Assembly: GCA_020853705.1 (NCBI GenBank)
Contig: JADYYK010000046.1
Location: 1 to 51,729, forward strand
Reading direction: 5' to 3'
Length of the DNA stretch: 51,729 bases
Source of the DNA: Deltaproteobacteria bacterium
GTDB lineage: Bacteria > Myxococcota_A > Polyangia > Haliangiales > JADYYK01
Shown piece by piece: positions 8,701 to 19,100 of the stretch (position 1 is the stretch's first letter; every line of letters starts with the position of its first letter). A program made the position numbers and the translations under genes. The notes beneath the pieces are model-generated. The model saw nothing but the letters and a program-made list of their open reading frames with translations. It was not told where the DNA came from and searched no databases.

Positions 8701-9766
8701 GCGTCTGCGTGATGTCGATGAAGGCCTCGCCGGGGCGCCCGATGGCGCGCGAGGCCCGCATGCAGTTCTGGTAGCTCTTCTCGAACAGCGGCGACACCCG
8801 GACGGCGCGGTCGAAGTAGCGCCAGGCCTCCTCGTGCCGGCCGGCCTCCATCAGGTTGATGCCGTAGTTGTCGAGCGCCCACGGGTTCGACGGCAAGAGC
8901 TGCGACGCGATGCCCTGGTGGCGCAGCGCGCCCTCTTCACCCACGTCCTTGCCGTGCATGCTGAGGTGCGGCTTGCCCCACTGCGGCGCCACCGCGAGGA
9001 CCTGGCGGATGAAGTTGCGGTCCTGGGCCTCGCCCTTCTCACCGAGCAGGCGGAAGAACTCGTTGCGCAGCCCGACCGGGTTGTCGGGCTCGAGCTGCAT
9101 CACGCGCCGCTCCAGCGCGGCCTCCCAGGGCCCGTTCATCTCGGCGCACACCAGGCGCAGCGCGGGCACCGCCAGCGTGCCGAGGCCGCTGCCCAGCGCG
9201 ATCACGCGGGCCTCGTCCTCGGCGTGCACCGCCTCCAGGATCTGGTCCAGCACGCCCACGACCTCGAGGAACATGCGCGTGGTGAACGGCTCGATGGGGC
9301 GCGGCGCTGGCCCCAGGTCGCGCGCCGTCAGCCACTGCCCAAGGCACAGGGTCAGCGCGTCGGACAGCGCGCCCGGCCCGACCTGGCCCGACAGGAAGGG
9401 CTCGACCCGGCCCGCCCGGGTGACCCCGTTCAGCACCATGTTGGGCGTCGCCGCGGGATCGAGGTCGACGTCGAAGTACAGAAGCTCGTCGCGGCGGCTC
9501 TCGGCGAACTGCCAGTCGATCTGCTTGTCGCGCTCGGCCTTCTGCTCCGCGACGTCGTCGTCGCCCCAGGCCACCTGGTGCTGATCGTCGGGGTCCGAGA
9601 CCGCCACGATGGGGTGGCGCACCAGGTGCTCGAACACCACGTGCTTCCACAGGTCGGCCGCCAGCGCGACCAGGCGAGCGTGGTGCTCGCCGGCCGCTCC
9701 CTCCAGGTTCAGCAGCGGGAGGAACGGGAAGCTGACCCGGTAAGGCAGTGGCTGCGGCGCCGCCAT
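5771..9766 (-). CDS. giant tetratricopeptide-repeat protein
   Basis: About 1,331 residues from the ATG at 9766 (MAAPQPLPYRVSFPFLP). Upstream in-frame starts at 9784 and 9811 give unconvincing extensions. There is no signal peptide or membrane segment, so it is probably cytoplasmic. After a ~220-residue N-terminal region of unknown fold, TPR-like helical pairs recur. Examples are LPSNPWALDNYGINLMEAGR, then EEAWRYFDRAVRVSPLFEKS, KVANAYLDVGRLDDAIETYR, and near the C-terminus RGEYAQAVKCLRWCDAID and KNLGIVYGRQGALLDAVVCF. TPR arrays bind other proteins. No enzymatic domain is visible, and the partner is unknown. It is divergent from the macroglobulin cluster across a 238-nt gap. A long open frame on the opposite strand is a by-product of the codon bias. 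Confidence 0.85.
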   Translation of the reverse strand: MAAPQPLPYRVSFPFLPLLNLEGAAGEHHARLVALAADLWKHVVFEHLVRHPIVAVSDPDDQHQVAWGDDDVAEQKAERDKQIDWQFAESRRDELLYFDVDLDPAATPNMVLNGVTRAGRVEPFLSGQVGPGALSDALTLCLGQWLTARDLGPAPRPIEPFTTRMFLEVVGVLDQILEAVHAEDEARVIALGSGLGTLAVPALRLVCAEMNGPWEAALERRVMQLEPDNPVGLRNEFFRLLGEKGEAQDRNFIRQVLAVAPQWGKPHLSMHGKDVGEEGALRHQGIASQLLPSNPWALDNYGINLMEAGRHEEAWRYFDRAVRVSPLFEKSYQNCMRASRAIGRPGEAFIDITQTRWRFYPAWRDSGHEITDQMLATIGMAQIKVANAYLDVGRLDDAIETYRRVLPDLGDRKDIGRTFDDWLTDPELPGTAYAREGHHRRDPGRVVHGFGRGKVENSSDVAMLIHALIALGKQELAQIAWAHYVGADIVGAPAARLAGARAYFLNGNLDKGLEQLWIAALRAPQGRWESEINRLLRLAAVRPVAEWEAVLKARLDAGAGRMARLLARDAADFVPGLAGSEVVARALLLGQAGPETPFDKQWMQPLREALGPEVAAPIDAFFGGRVEADQETADLLASDWPQLLGAMDAEDPTTGARALYLLGESLCRYLAATTGAPNILASGYRQIATEALAVVARSSLADGWTRPLLECVERAATSPAVDYWVLDQWVLRVERALQIEDRSGGPSGMAPLVEGLRRVGQSLRGDERVGFEHRRALDLKDDPARVHEARFLMERCLRAFGAGAGIAWSEIADRCLPAAQALDVHWVATTATPGNAVPWIALARRLFELGKKELAYEALVKAFPPTSREWRQARLAELKPLWESSGLGAEIPFEWQACSQRGMVHLQRGEYAQAVKCLRWCDAIDSGNAALLKNLGIVYGRQGALLDAVVCFSKIDRKAGPMIAGQALLEAQKYAEGVAAYRYASMYFTGAEQWLALGGAAWFLEDDEIAAEAYGKAYELSGGRFDPSQLHAYATSLNGAGLAKQAEPIATQLIQAAGNDATFFSCGVHHMARALLAQRRAPEAVPYAERAVEVNPLPDNKKEFEETLDRARRNDPYPVKPLRSLRRETHGWKLLEASDPLGAQQAADQGLGVSKTEWPLWRVKIVAAEARFDWDNEAPAKEGLKAAWETLAATAGADTTEAALARVLALKVREQALFPTDPVVPLGKQVSRAELDKDIAERRARSVPQPGGKPVLASVPADDPIVFPNEKLSRLSDYVGLLKAMQSGDPLSALASHGLDMAAYAPLANMWSQRLNGDQVLTDKFQKMMQG

Positions 9767-9816
9767 CGTCGGCCACCCTAACATGATTTCGGTGGGTTCT
9801 AGCCCTGCCACCAGCT

Positions 9817-9930
9817 GTCACCAGGAACCCGGTCACGTCACGGGCAGTCACAGCCACCACAGTCAGTGCTCGTGCGTAGGAACCGTTCACGACTGCTTCC
9901 GTGGATCGAATGACGACCGGTTGTTATGAT
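9817..9930 (+). promoter_or_regulatory. candidate promoter/operator region of the macroglobulin genes
   Basis: GTCAC occurs at 9817, 9832, 9837 and 9847. GGAACC, the -35 word typical of ECF sigma factors, occurs at 9824-9829 and 9879-9884. The first copy is followed 17 nt later by GTCACA. A separate sigma-70-like -10, TATGAT, lies at 9925-9930, 75 nt before the start codon, without a clear -35. Which of these is used cannot be decided from sequence alone. Confidence 0.3.
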
Positions 9931-10004
9931 GCCCGCGCTTTCTGCCTGACCGCTGCTTCGGTAGCTCGGCACCACATCAGATTGGCCACATTGGGGAGAC
10001 GAGG

Positions 10005-13000
10005 ATGAGGACGCGCTCGGTTCGTGTCGGCTCGATTGCCATTGCCATCGTCGCGGCGGTCGCCGCCATCGGCTGCCGCGGCGGTGACGCCAGGTCGCCC
10101 CGCGGCGGAAAGGCGCTGCCCGGCGCACCGGTCGCGCTGCCCGCGGCCGAGATCGCCGCGCCCGAGGGCGCCCTGCCGGTGGCGCAGTCGCCCGGCCAGG
10201 CGCTGTCGCCGGCCGAGGTCGCCGCCGTCCTGAAGCGCATGAAGCCCATCAGCAGCGACCCGGGTGACCAGGTCGAGTTCGCGCTGCGCGAGCGCTCGCT
10301 GCCGCCGCCGCGCCCGGGGCAGACGGTCAAGACCGCCTTCCCGCCGCCGCCGGTGCCCGACGCGCCGCCGCCCGAGCTGCAGAAGCCCCTGGAGGTCGTG
10401 CGCTACGCCCCCGAGGGCGAGCTGGCGCTGGTGCCGCAGGTCAACGTGACCTTCTCGCACCCGATGGTCGAGATCTCGTCACACGACGACCTCGCCAGGC
10501 GCGGCGTGCCCGTGAAGATGACGCCCCAGGTGCCCGGCAAGTGGCGCTGGGTCGGCACCAAGACCCTGGTCTTCGAGGCCGCCAACAACGAGCGCTTCCC
10601 GATGGCCACGGTGTACAGCGTCGAGATCCCGGCCGGCACGCCGTCGGCCATCGGCGGCTCGCTGGCGCAGAAGAAGACCTGGTCGTTCTCGACCCCGCCG
10701 CTGGTGATGCAGGCCAGCTGGCCGTCGGGCGGGCCGCACAAGCGTGATCCCATCCTGTTCGCGTCGTTCGATCAGAAGATCGATCCCGCCAAGGTGCTGG
10801 CCAGCATCACCGTCGATGGCCGCTCGGGGTCGCAGCTCGAGCTGGTCAGCCAGGCCGACATCGCCAAGGACCCCACCGTCGCCAGCTACACGACCGGCGC
10901 CGTCAAGGGGCGCTGGCTGGCCTTCCGCACCAAGGACCCGCTGCCCTACGACAAGAACATCGTGGTCACCGTGCGCGCCGGCGCGCCCTCGGCCGAGGGC
11001 CCGCGCAAGACCACCTCGGCGCAGAGCTGGAGCTTCACCACCTTCGGCCCGATGGAGCTGGTCGAGGGCCGCTGCGGCTGGGACCGCGAGTGCCCGCCGG
11101 GCACCCCGTTCGGCTTCCGCTTCACCAACCCGATCCAGGAGGACGCCTGGGACGCCGCCAAGGGCATCAGCGTGTCGCCCGGCATCCCCGGCATGCAGGT
11201 CACCACCAGCGGCAACTACCTGTCGATCGCCGGCCGCACCAAGGGCAAGACGACCTACACCGTGAAGATCGCCGCCGGCGTGCCCGACATCTTCGGGCAG
11301 AAGCTGGACCGCGAGAAGACCTACATGTTCAAGGTCGGCAGCGCGCGCCCGCAGCTCGGCGGCCCCAACCAGCCCTTCGTGGTGCTGGATCCCACCGCCA
11401 AGCCCGAGATCTCCATCTACACCATCAACCACAAGACGGTGAAGGTGTCGCTGTACCAGGTCGGCCCGGACGACTGGGGCAAGTGGCACGAGTACCTGCG
11501 CCGGCGCTGGGACTATGACCAGGCCGCCCCGCGCGAGCCCCCGGGCAAGAAGCTCGCGACCAGGACCGTCACCATCAAGTCGGTCGACGACGAGATGGTC
11601 GAGACCGGCATCGAGCTGGGCGCGGCGCTGCAGGGCGGGCGCGGCAACGTCATCTTCATGATCGAGCCGCCGACCCAGCCCAAGAATCGCTGGGAGCGCC
11701 AGCAGGTCTACGGCTGGGCCCAGGTCACCCAGATCGGCCTCGACGCCATGGTCGACCCCGAGGACATGGTGGTGTGGGCCAACTCGCTCAAGGACGGCAG
11801 GCCCCTCGACGGCGTCGACATCCAGGTCTTCCCCAAGGGCGCGCGCGGCAAGACCGGCAAGGACGGCCTGGCCAACCTGCCGCTGCAGGCGGGCGGCTAC
11901 CTGATCGTGGCCAGGAAGGGCAACGACATGGCCTTCCTGCCGCACAACCCGAACTACTGGTACGACGGCGAGGGCTGGTCCCCGAGCTCGCGCAGCGACA
12001 GCGCGCGCTGGTTCGTGTTCGACGATCGGCGCCTCTACAAGCCGGGCGAGGAGGTCCGCTTCAAGGGCTGGATCCGCGCCGTCGGCGCCGGCGAGCGTGG
12101 CGACGTGTTCGGCGTGATGGACAAGCCGGGGGCGCCGCGCAAGGGCACCTACAAGCTGGTCGACTCGCGCGGCAACGAGGTCGGCAAGGGCAGCTTCGAC
12201 GTCGGCAAGTACGGCGGCTTCGACAGCATGATCAAGCTGCCGGGCACCATGAACCTGGGCTGGGGCCGGCTCGACCTCGTGGTCGACAGCATGCCGGTGC
12301 CGGGCTCGAGATACAGCCACAGCTTCCAGGTCGAGGAGTTCCGGCGCCCCGAGTTCGAGGTCAGCGCCAGGACCATCAGCCCGGATCCGCACTTCGTCGG
12401 CGGCAAGGCCGAGGTCTCGGTCACGGCGTCGTACTTCGCGGGCGGCCCGCTGCCCAACGCCGACACCACCTGGAGCGTGCAGACCTCGGCGACCAGCTAC
12501 TCGCCGCCGGGCTGGGACGGCTACACCTTCGGCACCTGGGTGCCGTGGTGGAGCTACTACCGCCGCGGCTATGACTATGACGACGAGGGCTATGGCGGTC
12601 GCTATGGCGGTGGCGGCAACTGGTCGCAGCACGCCGGCAAGACCGACGGCAGCGGCACCCACAAGCTGACGCTGCCGATCGAAGGGGTCAGCCCGCCGCG
12701 CCCGATCTCGATCAGCGCGCAGGCCACCGTGATGGACGTCAACCGCCAGGCCTGGACGGCATCGACCGCGGTGCTGGCGCACCCGTCGGAGATGTACGTC
12801 GGCATGAAGAGCCCGCGCATGTTCGTGGCCAAGGGCGAGCCGCTGAACATCGATCTGGTCGCGGTCGATCTCGACGGCAAGGCGCGCCCGGGCACCGCCA
12901 TCGAGGTGCGCACCGTGCGCCTGGAGTGGAAGCAGACCAAGGGCAGCTGGAGCGAGAACGAGGTCGACGAGCAGAAGTGCGCGCAGACCTCGGTGGCCAG

Positions 13001-16000
13001 GGAGGTGCGCTGCACCTTCAAGACGCCCGAGGGCGGCACCTACAAGATCCGCGCCTCGGTCAAGGACAGCAAGCAGCGTGAGAACCAGTCCGAGCTGACC
13101 ATCTGGGTGCCCGGCGGCAACCAGCCGCCGCAGCGCGAGGTCAAGCAGGAGCAGGTCATGCTGGTGCCCGACAAGAAGGAGTACCAGCACGGGGACGTCG
13201 CCGAGCTGCTGGTGACGACGCCGTTCTACCCCGCCGAGGGCGTGCTGTCGCTGCGCCGCAGCGGCATCTGGAGCACCGAGCGCTTCACCATGAAGGGCTC
13301 GTCGCAGGTCCTCAAGATCAAGATCGACGAGGCCATGGTGCCCAACCTGTATGCCCAGGTCGATCTGGTCGGCGCCGCGGTGCGCACCGATGACCAGGGC
13401 AACGTCAACACCAAGCTGCCCATGCGGGTGGCCTACGCGACCGGGCAGATCAACCTGCCGGTGCCGCCGCGCCAGCGCACGCTGACGGTCAAGGCGACGC
13501 CGCGGGTGAGCAAGATCGAGCCCGGTGGCAGCACCGAGATCGACGTCGTGGTGACCGACGCGGCGGGCAAGCCGGTCGCCAGCAGCGAGGTCGCGCTGGT
13601 CGTGGTCGACGAGGCGGTGCTGGCCCTGACCGGCTACTCGATCCCCGACCCACTCAGCTACTTCTATGGCGAGCGCGGCACCGAGACCTACGATCACCAC
13701 CTGCGCGAGAGCGTCATCCTGGCCAACCCGGAGAAGCTCAAGCAGCAGGTCGAGAAGGAGGAGCGCAAGGCGGCGGGCGCCAAGGACAAGATGCGCTCGG
13801 CCTCGCCCGCCGAGCCGATGCCCGCGCCGGCGCCGCCGGCCGACATGGAGATGGCCGACGAGTCGCCGTCCGCGGGGGCCAGCGCGGGTGGCGGCGGTGG
13901 CGCCGCGCCGGTCAAGGTGCGCGCCGACTTCAGCGCGCTGGCGCTGTTCGCGCCCAACCTGACCACCGACGCCAGCGGCAAGGTGTCGGCCAAGGTCAAG
14001 CTGCCCGACAACCTGACGCGCTACCGCATCGTCGCGGTCGCCGTCGCGGGCGACAAGCAGTTCGGCAAGGGCGAGTCGAACCTGACCGCGCGGCTGCCCC
14101 TGATGGTGCGCCCGAGCGCGCCGCGCTTCCTGAACTTCGGCGATCAGTTCCAGCTCCCGGTGGTGGTGCAGAACCAGACCGATCAGGCGATGACCGCCGA
14201 GATCGTGGTGCGCGCCAGCAACGCCATGATCATCGGCGGCGCCGACAATACCGCGGGCCGTCGCGTCACCATCCCGGCCAACGATCGCGTCGAGGTGCGC
14301 TTCCCGGCCGCCGCCGTGCTGGCCGGCACCGCGCGCTTCCAGCTCGGGGGCGTGTCGGGCAAGTGGGCCGACGCCGCCGAGGTGTCCTTGCCGGTGTGGA
14401 CCCCGGCGACCACAGAGGCCTTCGCGACCTATGGCGAGATCGGCGGACCCGGTGCGCCGCAGGGCGCCATCGCGCAGCCGGTCAAGGCGCCGCCCGACAC
14501 CTTCCCGCAGTTCGGCGGCCTGGAGATCACGACGTCGTCGACCGAGCTGCAGTCGCTGACCGACGCGGTGGTCTACCTGTGGACCTACCCGTACGAGTGC
14601 GCCGAGCAGGTCTCGTCACGGCTGATGGCGATCGCCTCGTTGAAGGACGTGCTGGGCGCCTTCCAGGCCAAGGGGCTGCCGCCGCAGAAGGAGCTGCTGG
14701 CGGGCGTGGCGCACGACATGAAGCGGCTCGGCCAGCTGCAGCGCTGGAACGGCGGCTGGGGCTTCTGGCGCAATGACGACGAGTGGCCCTTCATCACCAT
14801 CCACGTCACCCACGCGCTGGCCCGCGCCAAGGAGAAGGGCTTCGACGTGCCGGAGTCGATGCTGCGCCGCGCGCACGACTACCTGAAGGACATCGAGCAG
14901 CACATCCCCAGCTTCTACGGCCCCGAGTATCGCCGCGTGCTGGTGGCCTACGCGCTGTACGTGCGCATGCGCCTGGGCGACGTCGAGCCCGGCAAGGCGC
15001 GCAGCATCCTCGGCGAGCAGCCGCTGGAGAAGCACTCGATGGAGACCATCGGCTGGTTGTGGCAGGTCATGTCGGGCGACGCCAAGTCGAAGACCGAGGT
15101 CGACAAGATCCGTCGCCACCTGGAGAACCGCGCGGTCGAGGAGGCCGGCACCGCGCACTGGGCCACCGCCTACGACGACAGCTCGTACCTCCTGCTGGCG
15201 TCGAACCGGCGCATCGACGGCCTGCTGCTCGAGGGCTACATCAAGGATCAGCCCGAGAGCACGCTGATCCCGAAGGTGGTGCGCGGGCTGCTCGGCCACA
15301 AGGTGGCGGGCCACTGGGGCTCGACGCAGGAGGACGCCTGGGTGCTGCTGGGCCTCGACGCCTACTTCAACAAGTACGAGAAGGACACCCCGGACTACAC
15401 CGCGCGGATCTGGCTGGGTGAGCTGTTCGCCGGCGAGCACGAGTTCAAGGGCCGCACCACCGAGCGCCACCACGTCGATGTGCCGATGGCCTTCCTGGCC
15501 CGCACCGAGGCCAAGCAGACCCTGACCATCGCGATGCAGGGCGCCGCCAAGGGCCGCATGTACTACCGCATCGGCATGAACTATGCGCCCAGGAACCTGA
15601 AGCTGCCGCCCAGCGAGCATGGCTTCACGGTGCTGCGCGAGTACGAGGGCATCGACAAGCCGACCGACGTCAGCAAGGACAAGGACGGCGTCTGGCACGT
15701 GCGCGCGGGCGCCCAGGTGCGCGTGCGCGTGACCATGGTGGTGCCGACCCGGCGCTACCACGTGGCCCTGGTCGACCCGGTGCCGGCGGGCCTGGAGATC
15801 CAGAACCCTGCGCTGGCGACCACCGGACGTGCGCCACAAGATCCCAAGGAACAGTCGGGCAACCGGTACTGGTGGTGGTGGTACCCGTGGTACGAGCACC
15901 AGAACCTGCGCGACGAGCGCGCCGAGGCCTTCTCCACCCTGGTGTGGGAGGGCGTGCACACCTACTCGTACGTCACGCGGGCGACCACGCCGGGCAACTT

Positions 16001-16085
16001 CGTGGTGCCGCCGGCCAAGGCCGAGGAGATGTACCACCCGGAGACCTTCGGTCGCTCGGCGAGCGACCGCGTCGTCGTCGAATAG
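10005..16085 (+). CDS. alpha-2-macroglobulin-like lipoprotein 1 (thioester type)
   Basis: A 2,026-residue protein. The leader ends at Cys24 (AAVAAIGCRGG), a lipoprotein site. A Pro-rich linker is followed by Ig-like/MG domains (VTFSHPMVEISSHDD, KWRWVGTKTLVFEA) and the macroglobulin core (EEVRFKGWIRAVG, SHSFQVEEFRRPEFEV). The thioester motif CAEQ is at Cys1532 (nt 14598-14609), followed by the helical toroid domain and a receptor-binding-like C-terminal domain. Bacterial relatives act as periplasmic protease traps: cleavage of a bait exposes the thioester, which then bonds the protease. A low-complexity segment (residues ~1229-1306; KLKQQVEKEERKAAGAKD, then Pro-, Met- and Gly-rich) sits where the bait is expected. 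No pbpC gene is adjacent, unlike many enterobacterial homologues. GGGGAG at 9993-9998 precedes the ATG. The next paralogue starts 36 nt after the stop. Confidence 0.92.
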   Translation: MRTRSVRVGSIAIAIVAAVAAIGCRGGDARSPRGGKALPGAPVALPAAEIAAPEGALPVAQSPGQALSPAEVAAVLKRMKPISSDPGDQVEFALRERSLPPPRPGQTVKTAFPPPPVPDAPPPELQKPLEVVRYAPEGELALVPQVNVTFSHPMVEISSHDDLARRGVPVKMTPQVPGKWRWVGTKTLVFEAANNERFPMATVYSVEIPAGTPSAIGGSLAQKKTWSFSTPPLVMQASWPSGGPHKRDPILFASFDQKIDPAKVLASITVDGRSGSQLELVSQADIAKDPTVASYTTGAVKGRWLAFRTKDPLPYDKNIVVTVRAGAPSAEGPRKTTSAQSWSFTTFGPMELVEGRCGWDRECPPGTPFGFRFTNPIQEDAWDAAKGISVSPGIPGMQVTTSGNYLSIAGRTKGKTTYTVKIAAGVPDIFGQKLDREKTYMFKVGSARPQLGGPNQPFVVLDPTAKPEISIYTINHKTVKVSLYQVGPDDWGKWHEYLRRRWDYDQAAPREPPGKKLATRTVTIKSVDDEMVETGIELGAALQGGRGNVIFMIEPPTQPKNRWERQQVYGWAQVTQIGLDAMVDPEDMVVWANSLKDGRPLDGVDIQVFPKGARGKTGKDGLANLPLQAGGYLIVARKGNDMAFLPHNPNYWYDGEGWSPSSRSDSARWFVFDDRRLYKPGEEVRFKGWIRAVGAGERGDVFGVMDKPGAPRKGTYKLVDSRGNEVGKGSFDVGKYGGFDSMIKLPGTMNLGWGRLDLVVDSMPVPGSRYSHSFQVEEFRRPEFEVSARTISPDPHFVGGKAEVSVTASYFAGGPLPNADTTWSVQTSATSYSPPGWDGYTFGTWVPWWSYYRRGYDYDDEGYGGRYGGGGNWSQHAGKTDGSGTHKLTLPIEGVSPPRPISISAQATVMDVNRQAWTASTAVLAHPSEMYVGMKSPRMFVAKGEPLNIDLVAVDLDGKARPGTAIEVRTVRLEWKQTKGSWSENEVDEQKCAQTSVAREVRCTFKTPEGGTYKIRASVKDSKQRENQSELTIWVPGGNQPPQREVKQEQVMLVPDKKEYQHGDVAELLVTTPFYPAEGVLSLRRSGIWSTERFTMKGSSQVLKIKIDEAMVPNLYAQVDLVGAAVRTDDQGNVNTKLPMRVAYATGQINLPVPPRQRTLTVKATPRVSKIEPGGSTEIDVVVTDAAGKPVASSEVALVVVDEAVLALTGYSIPDPLSYFYGERGTETYDHHLRESVILANPEKLKQQVEKEERKAAGAKDKMRSASPAEPMPAPAPPADMEMADESPSAGASAGGGGGAAPVKVRADFSALALFAPNLTTDASGKVSAKVKLPDNLTRYRIVAVAVAGDKQFGKGESNLTARLPLMVRPSAPRFLNFGDQFQLPVVVQNQTDQAMTAEIVVRASNAMIIGGADNTAGRRVTIPANDRVEVRFPAAAVLAGTARFQLGGVSGKWADAAEVSLPVWTPATTEAFATYGEIGGPGAPQGAIAQPVKAPPDTFPQFGGLEITTSSTELQSLTDAVVYLWTYPYECAEQVSSRLMAIASLKDVLGAFQAKGLPPQKELLAGVAHDMKRLGQLQRWNGGWGFWRNDDEWPFITIHVTHALARAKEKGFDVPESMLRRAHDYLKDIEQHIPSFYGPEYRRVLVAYALYVRMRLGDVEPGKARSILGEQPLEKHSMETIGWLWQVMSGDAKSKTEVDKIRRHLENRAVEEAGTAHWATAYDDSSYLLLASNRRIDGLLLEGYIKDQPESTLIPKVVRGLLGHKVAGHWGSTQEDAWVLLGLDAYFNKYEKDTPDYTARIWLGELFAGEHEFKGRTTERHHVDVPMAFLARTEAKQTLTIAMQGAAKGRMYYRIGMNYAPRNLKLPPSEHGFTVLREYEGIDKPTDVSKDKDGVWHVRAGAQVRVRVTMVVPTRRYHVALVDPVPAGLEIQNPALATTGRAPQDPKEQSGNRYWWWWYPWYEHQNLRDERAEAFSTLVWEGVHTYSYVTRATTPGNFVVPPAKAEEMYHPETFGRSASDRVVVE

Positions 16086-16121
16086 CCGCAGCAGTCGCAG
16101 CGCTAGCCAAGGGGACACAGG

Positions 16122-19100
16122 ATGAAGCGAACGCTTTTCGCGTGGGCCGTCGTGCTGGCGGCATCGGGGCTGTCATGTGGTCCGGGCAAGCGCGCCAAGG
16201 GGCCCGACGTCGCGGGGCCCAATCGGGCCGCGCCGGCGGCCATGGCCGGCGTCGACATGACCGACTTCGACGGGCCGGGGGCGGCGCTGCCGGTGGTCCA
16301 GGTGCCGGGGCGCTCGCTCGACGCTGACGAGACCTTCCGGGTCTTGAAGCGGCTGGCGCCGATGAAGGTGCAGCCGACCGACCAGACCGAGTTCGCGCTG
16401 CGCGATCGGTCGCTGCCGCCGCCGCGCCCGGGCGACACCCTGAAGCTGCCGTTCCCGCCGCCGCCGACCGCGGCCGCGCGCCCGGCAGGTCAGGGGCCTG
16501 ACAAGCCCCTGGAGGTGCTGCGCTTCGCACCCGAGGGTGACGTCCCGCTGGTGCCCCAGGTCAGCGCGACCTTCTCGCAGCCGATGGTCGAGATGTCGTC
16601 GCTGCAGGAGATCGCCAAGGTCAAGATCCCGGTCAAGCTGTCGCCGCAGCCGCCGGGCAACTGGCGCTGGCTGGGCACCCAGACCGTGGTGTTCGACCCG
16701 CGGGTGCCGCGCGATGGCCGGCCCGACGACGCCGACGGTGCGCCGCCGCAGCAGCGCCTGCCGGCGTCGACCACGTACACGGTGGAGATCCCGGCCGGCA
16801 CGCGCTCGGCGCTGGGCGCCACGCTGGCGACCGGCAAGTCGTGGACCTTCCAGACCCCGACCGTGACCCTGCAGGCGTCGCATCCGCAGTGGGGGCCGCA
16901 GGGCCTCGAGCCGGTGCTGTTCGCGCGCTTCGATCAGGCCATCGACGCAGCCAAGGTGCTGGCCAGCATCTCGGTCGACGGGCGCAAGGGCGACGAGCTG
17001 CGCCTGGCGACCGCCGCCGAGATCGAGGCCGATGCCTCGGTGAAGTCCCTGGTCGCGGCCAGCGAGAAGGGGCGCTGGCTGGCCTTCCGCGCCGTCAAGC
17101 CGCTGCCCAAGGCGACCAGCATCCGCGTCAACGTCGGCCCCGGCACGCCGTCGGCCGAGGGGCCGCGCACCACCACCGCGGCGCAGGGCTGGGGCTTCCG
17201 CACCTACGGGCCGATGGAGCTCGAGGAGTATGGCTGCGGCTGGCGCTGCGGTCCGGGCCAGGGCTTCTGGCTGCGCTTCTCGAACCCGATCCAGGACGAC
17301 GCCTTCGAGCCCGGCAAGGTGCGCATCACGCCCGGCATCCAGAAGCTGCAGGTCACCTCGGGCGGAACGTCGATCCAGGTCGACGGTCGCACCCGCGCGC
17401 GCACCACCTACAACGTGGTGGTCCCGGCCGGGCTGAAGGACGTCTTCGGCCAGGTGCTGGAGAAGGACGTCAACGTCAAGATCAAGGTCGACCCCGCGCT
17501 GCCGGCGTTCTCGGGGCCGGAGCAGTCGTTCATGGTGCTGGACCCGACCGCGCGCCCGCGCATCCCGGTCTTCACCATCAATCACAGGTCCGTCAAGGTG
17601 CGCGTGCACCGCGTGACGGTGAAGGACTGGCTGGCGTTCCGCACCCACATGCGCAAGCACGACGAGGATCTGGACGACACCTCGTCGCCGCCCGGCGAGG
17701 TCGTGATCAACAAGACCGTCCCGGTCGCCGGCACGCTGGACGAGATGGTGGAGACCGACGTCGATCTGAGCGCGGCGCTGCGCGGCGGGGTCGGGCAGCT
17801 GATCGTGGTCATCGAGCCCACCGTGAAGCGCAAGAAGGACCGCTGGGGCTGGCGCCGGCGCGAGGAGGTGCGCGCCTGGGTCGAGGTCACCAAGCTGGGG
17901 CTGTCGGCCTTCACCGACGCCGAGGAGATGGTCGGCTGGGTCAACGATCTCGGCGATGGCAAGTCGCTGGCGGGCGTCGAGCTGTCGCTGTGGCCGCGCG
18001 GCGCCAGCGCCAAGAGCGGGCCCGACGGCGTGGCCCGGCTGGCGCTGGGCGCGCAGGACGACCTCGTGCTGGTGGCCAAGCGCGGCGCCGACGTGGCGCT
18101 GCTGCCGCGCGACAATGGCTGGTGGGGCGACGCCTACGGCTGGACCGCGGTGCCGCGCACCGAGACGCTGCGCTGGCTGGTGTTCGACGACCGCCACATG
18201 TACCGGCCCGACGAGGAGGTCCACTTCAAGGGCTTCGTGCGGCGCTGGGACGCGCGCAAGGGCGGCTCGGTCAACGGCTTCGCGGGGCAGGGCGCCAAGG
18301 CCAAGTACAAGGTCATCGACTCGCGCAACAACACCGTGCTGGAGGGCGAGGTCGCCATCAGCGATCTCGGCGCCTTCGACGGCAGCTTCAAGCTGCCCAA
18401 GACCGTGAACCTCGGCAATACCCGCATCCAGTTCCAGGCCGACGGCCCGATCGTGTCAGGCAGTCAATACAATCACAGCTTCTCGGTCGAGGAATTCCGT
18501 CGTCCCGAGTTCGAGGTCAACGCCTCGGTGGCCGAGGGCGTGCACTACCAGGGTGACAAGGTGAAGGCGACCGTGAAGGCCAGCTACTACGCCGGCGGCG
18601 CGCTGCCCGGCGCGGCCGTCAGCTGGCAGGTGACGCAGACCGCGACCAACTTCGTGCCGCCCGGGCGCGAGGACTGGAGCTTCGGCACCTGGTCGTCATG
18701 GTGGAGCCGCAGCCGCGGCGGCGGCGGGCGCAGCACCTACCAGAGCGGCACCACCGACGCCAGCGGCGCCCACAGCATCGACCTCACGGGCGAGAAGCTG
18801 GAGCCGGGCCGCCCCGTGGTGGTGCGCGCCGAGGCCTCGGTGACCGACGTCAACCGGCAGGCCTGGTCGGCCAGCGCCAGCTACCTGGCCCACGCCGGCG
18901 ATCTCTACGTCGGCCTGCGCAGCGAGCGCTACTTCGTGCAGCGCGGGCAGCCCCTGCTGATCGACACCGTGGTCGCCGACATCGACGGCAAGCTGGTGGC
19001 GCACGCCATCAAGATGCGCGCCGCGCGCCAGGCCTGGGTGCAGACCAAGGGCAAGTGGGAGGAGAAGGAGGTCGATGTGCAGGACTGCACGCCGACCTCC

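Noticed and set aside
7052..9781. A 909-codon plus-strand open frame opposite the giant TPR protein
   Set aside because: Its translation is repetitive Arg/His/Gln/Ala without domains, while the minus strand gives clear TPRs.
10479..13700. A 1,073-codon minus-strand frame within macroglobulin 1, with similar long frames inside macroglobulins 2 and 3 and at 42910-46323
   Set aside because: All are shadows of strongly biased codons in well-supported genes and have no ribosome site or recognisable domain.
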